This document shows, in pieces, positions 22,208-27,353 of a DNA stretch of 27,353 bases; the stretch's first letter is position 1, and each line of letters begins with the position of its first letter. The notes under the pieces are model-generated. The model made no database searches. It saw nothing but the letters and a program-made list of their open reading frames with translations, and was not told the origin of the DNA. The stretch lies in the NCBI GenBank assembly GCA_964200185.2, contig CAXNAD020000146.1, forward strand, positions 1 through 27,353, given 5' to 3'. The DNA comes from Choristocarpus tenellus KU-1152. Its lineage: Eukaryota > Phaeophyceae. Both the position numbers and the translations under genes were made by a program.

Positions 22208-24795
22208 CGCCTACCCTCAGTCAGAAATGTGTCCTGCTTTAAGGGCAGAATTTGAGGAATGAGTGTGAAACAGTACATACATTGAAAGGCTGTGTACACA
22301 TTCCATTTGTTCATGAGAAATTGGTAGATGTGAAATGGGTGACCATTTAATTATATTTTCCATTGGTCTGCTCATACCAGCTAGTAGTATGGATCGTTGA
22401 AGGCTGGGAAGAGGCAATTTGCAAGCACTTGGTGAACTCAATATTATAGGCAGCATTGTAGACTGGGGGTTGAGACACAGCAATTACCTTCCACATGAGG
22501 GTGAAGATAAATATGCATAGGAAACAGCGTGACGCATAACTGAACTCGAAAAAACGGTGGCCAGGGTTTGAGGTGTCGCAGAGTTGGGACATGACCTGAG
22601 TCATCTACGCAAATGGACTTGAATATAAAATAAACCGTATCTCAAATCATTAAAGGGATACCTATACAATGCATTATACAACTCAACAGGTGGGCGGAAG
22701 AAGGGCCTCGAACGAATGCACGTGGGTTGCGACGATGATATCTCGTGCGATTCAACTGGTATGGCCAACAGTGCCTACAACAGGCACAACGACGAAAGCA
22801 GGTTGACAACAAGGAAACAGTATGAACGAGCAATGGAAAAGACAATCTCATGCCGAACCTACATATGAAATCCACATTGCTTCTCATGGTTCTATGATAG
22901 AGGAGTACACCACCACCAAAGGGAAAGATTACGACATGCAGGAAGGTGGGCAACAAGTATACTCCCAAAAATTACTGTTCGTTTCACAATGAATGAAACA
23001 CGACCACATGCTCAATGCCCATCAGCATCAGCCTCAACCAAAAAACCCGCCACGGTCTACACTACCATAACCCTCCCCGACTCCTTCATCTGAAACCTAA
23101 TACGCTACGACTACTAATAGATACCAAGTCCAATTATAGCGAAATGTACAACAGTCTACTACTGGAGTGTTCTTCTCAATTTGTCCGACGTCCCAGAGTA
23201 CAAATGCCCAAGAATAGGGATACTAACTCCCTAACTCCCTCGTCACATCATCATGCAAGCATACCGCCGACCATATGGACATACCTGTCTAATGTGGTGC
23301 CAATATGTGATTAATCCTATCCTCTGCTGGAATAGTAGGTAGTTTTGTGGGTTTGGTAGGTTCGCCAATTTCTCTTTTCCTTCATATTTATGTTTCTCTT
23401 CCATCAACAACAGATAACCATACTTCGAACTAAGATTTGATTGGTTGTTTCCTCATTTCCTATTTTTTTTCGGGGTTGGAGGATCATAGTTCATTGAAAG
23501 TAATAAAATGAAAATTAGAAAACTAGACTAACATTTTTTGATGGGAGGACGATTTTCAAAATTATCTGTATGTGGAATCATTTTTCTTCCCCTTCCTCCA
23601 TTACTAGAATCGAACTCATAAGCATTCCTTTCTGGTGGTATCGTGTGATCATCGTTTTCAATAGTGTTTTGTAGGTATTTATCTCACCTACTCTAATAAA
23701 TATCCTAACCTACGCATCACAGTCCACGACCCTTCTTTACTAAACTACATACAAATTATTGCACTAAAAAATTTAATGCCACTTGAACAATATCTCCTAT
23801 GAAAAAATAGGTGGGTTACACCATTCACAGCATGCCATCAAGTGGGTAGGCGTAACAATCTGTTTCTGACACTAATTCACTAGGCAGTGTGAAACATCTT
23901 TTTAGTGAGTGTGACAGGTTACCACGTTCGCAAAAGTCCCAAAATCCATGTTCTTTGAACGACCGTGACGATATGTACACTCGCTAAAAAATAGCCCAAG
24001 TGATTGAGTCTGTAGAGATGAAGTCGTATTGTAGGCATTGGTGTCAACTTGTCGTAGCAAGTCATGTTCACCTATCAGATTGTATCAACTACCACTCACG
24101 AAAGGCCTCTGGGTTTTGACCCGTTGTAGGGTTGGTTGTCCTTGAGAGTTTGCTGGCATTAAAATGTGTAACAGGGGCTGAATCTTCAAGAAGAGGGAAT
24201 CGTTGGTGTCCACCCCCCAACTCTGATTCATCCAGTCAGTGGGAGGATATCATTTTATTTAGCGAGTATACACACAGCTACTATTGTTTTGAGTAGTGTT
24301 AGTTCCACCTTGTTATGAATGTAATATAATGGCTACATACGTATACTGTGCAACATTGGAGTCGAAGGGTAATAAGAAATAAATGTAGGTTGGAACTCAA
24401 CGTTGAGGACTATTATAATAATTTATTATGGCTTTTTGAGATGCAGCAACAAAACGTTTTATGATAGAGCATGTGTATAATGAACGCACCTTGATGTAGG
24501 ACTATGTTGTGACATACTACGAAGCATTGATTAGTGTTGACTGGGGTAATACTCTTTTGTGGCTTTAAAAAAAGAATGAAAAGGCTAGTTTTGGAGTTAT
24601 GTTGGTGGTATTTCGTTCCATGGGTCTTTTTTATTCCGTCGCACCACAACGTACAGAGGTGGGAGTGACTCATTGTGTACTCCATTGAAGATGTTCATCA
24701 ACTGGAACCTGCAGAGTCAGAGTGAGAACCTATTTCTTTCATGGGTCTTTGACTTATTTCTGTCGCAAGCTAGGAAACATACATTATCACAACCT
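22208..24795. other. Upstream flank of the transporter gene, no gene seen
   Basis: Contains the presumed promoter and 5' UTR of the minus-strand transporter gene. Open frames at 22347-22604 (minus), 22642-22968 (minus) and 23015-23314 (plus) have no recognisable domain and no clear splice partners. A weak repeat pair with CATGGGTCTTT and TTCYGTCGCA lies near 24617-24646 and 24738-24766. Confidence 0.45.
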
Positions 24796-25114
24796 GAGCC
24801 AAAGTATCTTCGAGGGTAGAGCCGCGTCCATTTGGGGGTCAAAATCCAATGTTGCGGTTTTGATGTAATTTTGGTTATCGTGTTTGTTAGAAAGTGTCAA
24901 TATCTATGTTTCGGAGACACCTTTTCATAAGGTATACATTTTCCCTACTGCTAAACATTTGAGCCAAAGTATCTTAGAGGGTAGAGTCGCGTCCATTTGG
25001 GGGCCAAAATCCAATGTTGCGATTCCGATGTAATTTTGGCTATCGTATTTGTTAGGAAGTGTCAATATCCTTGTTCCGGACACATGTTTTCGTAACATAC
25101 ATATTTTACCTACT
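24796..25114. repeat. Direct repeats R1 and R2, about 154 bp each
   Basis: R1 (24796-24949) and R2 (24961-25114) are diverged direct copies with a 165-base period. Both start GAGCCAAAGTATCTT, then share GAGGGTAGAG, GCGTCCATTTGGGGG, AATCCAATGTTGCG, GATGTAATTTTGG, GTGTCAATATC and a CCTACT end. No protein is visible. They point towards R3 and R4. Confidence 0.9.
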
Positions 25115-25122
25115 CCAGAATA

Positions 25123-25317
25123 TTTTGGAGTAGGAAAATGTCATAAAAAATCCCGAGGGAAGCCAAGCCCCAAATGGACAAACAGGGCAAAACTCGTACC
25201 CTCTAAGATACTTTCACTCATTTTGGAGTAGGAAAGTATCATAAAACAACCCATAATAAGCCAAGTCCCAAATGGACAAACAGGACAAAACTCGTACCCT
25301 CTAAGATATTTTCACTC
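25123..25317. repeat. Tandem 98-bp repeats R3 and R4, inverted relatives of R1 and R2
   Basis: R3 (25123-25220) and R4 (25221-25317) are adjacent direct copies starting TTTTGGAGTAGGAAA and ending CTCTAAGATAYTTTCACTC. On the other strand they carry AAAGTATCTTAGAGGGTA and GTCCATTTGGG in the same order as R1 and R2, with the rest shortened or replaced. CCTACTCC (end of R2) and GGAGTAGG (start of R3) form a perfect 8-bp inverted pair at the junction. Confidence 0.9.
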
Positions 25318-25440
25318 CCCTCCTCAGTAGTACTCCTACATTGTGAAGAAAAGCACACTGCATCAAGTCGTTGAGTGTGTTGAAATGATTGGAGGATAGA
25401 CTTCCCTTCCATCCCTCTGCTGAATGGAAGAGAAAGAGAG

Positions 25441-25618
25441 ACTCAAACTATCTGTGGGGGGGGGGGGTCTACACCAGGGTGTCCATTCGGACCCTGACCA
25501 GGAAAATTGAACATACACATTATCCATCCAACGCATGCAACCAAATCACCCAAAAGTCGAGACATGAAAAAATGGACCCCAAATGGACAGCTGCCACCCC
25601 CCCCCAGATACTTTGACC
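25441..25618. mobile_element. Small foldback (MITE-like) element with G-run and C-run ends
   Basis: The left end reads CAAACTATCTGT then 12 G (25456-25467). The right end reads 9 C (25597-25605) then AGATACTTTGACC. The ends are imperfect inverted repeats. The interior (~130 bases) holds CCAAATGGAC and GTCCATTCGG, words shared with the R1-R4 repeats. No transposase is encoded, so it would be non-autonomous. The family identity is unknown and no target-site duplication was established. Confidence 0.55.
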
Positions 25619-27328
25619 CAGATGTAAGTACCACATTTGCCCCTCTGCATGTCTGCCCAAAGTACTAACGGAGATTCTGACCATAGGAAGTGAAACGTTG
25701 GTTTGTTTTTAGCAGTTGTGGAAGTGAGGAGTGATAGACTTGTAATAAATGTGAAGGGAAAGCTTCAAATGGTAAATGTTTTTATTGGGATAGGAGGCTT
25801 TCATTGGTGTAGGAGCATACTCCGTTGATGATGGCTTTGCCAACTATTACAAATTTAGGACATTTTGTTTTAGTGAGTTATCCATGTCACCCAGAAGAGG
25901 GGTGTTTGTCGGGTATTTGGAGCCCTTGCGCCTTCTGGTGTTTGTGCATCTAGCACTCTGGAGGGCGATTTTGAGCTCACGTGGTGGTCAGGATTGGGAT
26001 GCTCGAACAGTGATACCCTCGCCCAGGCCGCTTGTGGGTGAATCTTTCCGATGAATGATCCAATTGGCAATTTTCAACCTGAAAAAAGTCTTCCAAGTCC
26101 CTGTTTTGCTTTGTTTGATCAGCATCACATACATTGTACGAATTCAAGAGAACCAGCAGATTTGGTCAAAGTGTTACAGCCCGTTCCAGAAGCTTACCTC
26201 CACAGGATGCATAGCTCCAATCCACAATCCTATAGAAGATGCTGGTGCTCATGCAAGCCTCTCAGGATACTTGAGCAGTCTGGGTAATCCAATGTATATC
26301 AGGTTAGCAGGACAGGAGTACTTCATTCTTTCAAAGTCAGTGTGTAAATGACATCAAACAAAAGAAGTGTCTTAGGAGGGCTGTTTATTAAGTAGCGCTC
26401 TTTATTTCCTTTATTATCATCTACACTTTTTTTATTTTGTCTAACAGAAGTTGAAATACGTCTGAAAACCATTGCAACATTCCCAAGTTACAGATCTTAC
26501 TCTGCAACCTTTAGCAAATCGGAGTTCATCTTTATAAGGTTCCCCACGCATGTATAAGGCTCGTGCTTGTTAGAACGTGGGAAGAAATACTTGCGCTATT
26601 CACCTCTAACAAAAGGACTTGATCTCCTTCCCGGCGTACAAAGTTGTGCTAGGTTTTTCCACTGGTGTAGTGTGCGGTTGCGCTCTGATATGTAGAGGAA
26701 CACTTGACATGGCACAAACTTACACGCAGCGCACGCTTGAGTTACACGTTTTTTCAAAAGTAGTATCTTTGTTCCTTCTGGTACAAAGAAATGCCTCTCA
26801 CCAAAATTGAGGATGGATCATACTATGGAGGATGGGTTTGACCCAAAATGGTGCGCGGAAAGTGCCGATATGTTTTTTTTTTGTAAATGTTGCGGCACTT
26901 TTTAAGGGCCCCTTTTTGAATCGGAATCCGTGCCGAAGGTGGTAGTAGGACAGAGTGTGGGGAGCGGCAATGTTTTCGTTTGATTGTCGTGCACATGTAT
27001 GCCCTGCGTTGGATTGCTTGCTTGAATAATCAATGCGGTCGGTGGAGTCGTTTGACTGTCGATGGTGAAGGTGGTAGAAAAAAATAGTACTTCGATGAGG
27101 TTTTCTTTCGGGGCGGCGTTTCATCGTCATTATGGATGGTTGACTGACAAGAAGAGAAGAAGAAGCGTTGTTTTCCCATATTATTAAATTGTTTATCAAT
27201 TATTGCTATCGCCGCCAGGTAGAAGAAGAAGCTAACACTGAGCGCATATAAGTGTTGACATTACATGATGATTGACCTCTTTGTACGAATATCTCAGTCA
27301 TGCCCGAACTATCGTTTGTTGCGATCTG
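25619..27328. other. Right-hand stretch, no gene seen
   Basis: Frames at 25870-26070 (minus), 26055-26351 (plus) and 26798-27199 (minus) are open but show no domain, no splice context and no family resemblance. I see no RNA gene. Confidence 0.45.
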
Positions 27329-27353
27329 CCCCCCCCCCCACCCTGTCAGATAC
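27329..27353. repeat. C-run repeat terminus at the right window edge
   Basis: An 11-base C run (27329-27339) is followed by ACCCTGTCAGATAC, where the window stops. This matches the C run plus CAGATAC of the left edge and of the element at 25441-25618. Confidence 0.65.

Noticed and set aside
22642-22968. Minus-strand Cys- and Arg-rich open frame
   Set aside because: No recognisable protein and no splice context. It is likely chance.
23590-23660. A tRNA-like B-box (GAGTTCGATTC on the minus strand)
   Set aside because: The flanking bases do not pair into a T-arm and no acceptor stem or A-box is found.
26055-26351. Plus-strand 98-codon open frame as a gene
   Set aside because: No family resemblance and a second overlapping open frame of similar quality (26051-26287). 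No evidence chooses either.

Overview
This window is nuclear DNA of a eukaryote. Its genes are cut into many short exons by GT-AG introns, and the sequence is fairly AT-rich with long non-coding stretches. Protein features point to an alga: the 6-phosphogluconate dehydrogenase is of the plant/algal type, and the choline transporter-like protein resembles my recollection of heterokont (diatom-like) homologues. A photosynthetic stramenopile is my best guess, with modest confidence. Both window ends fall in the same C-run repeat, so this may be a whole contig broken at repeats.

Three genes can be read exon by exon with consistent splice phases. (1) Glucose-6-phosphate dehydrogenase (G6PD), minus strand, 1525-5459, ten exons. 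(2) 6-phosphogluconate dehydrogenase (6PGD), plus strand, 6362-9456, eight exons. (3) A choline transporter-like (SLC44/CTL) membrane protein, minus strand, 15048-22207, ten exons. G6PD and 6PGD are the two NADPH-producing steps of the oxidative pentose phosphate pathway. They are transcribed head to head from a 902-bp region that holds a perfect tandem 24-mer and a duplicated box with a GGGAAATTG core.

The most notable item is at the 3' end of G6PD. The last exon exists twice in tandem (1525-1573 and 1406-1457), each copy with its own acceptor site, an open frame and a stop. The two exons would give two C-termini, next to where the family binds its structural NADP+.

The rest is less clear. 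An unrecognised plus-strand gene can be partly assembled at 11049-12156, with an apparent frameshift in a G run, and a possible unrelated terminal exon lies at 13540-13658. Short coding-like pieces lie downstream of G6PD on the minus strand (553-1243). The 12.7-13.3 kb stretch is full of CCATGTCC words. The right 5 kb has no gene I can support. It carries two pairs of repeats in mirror orientation (24796-25317) and a small foldback element bounded by G and C runs (25441-25618), related to the window ends.
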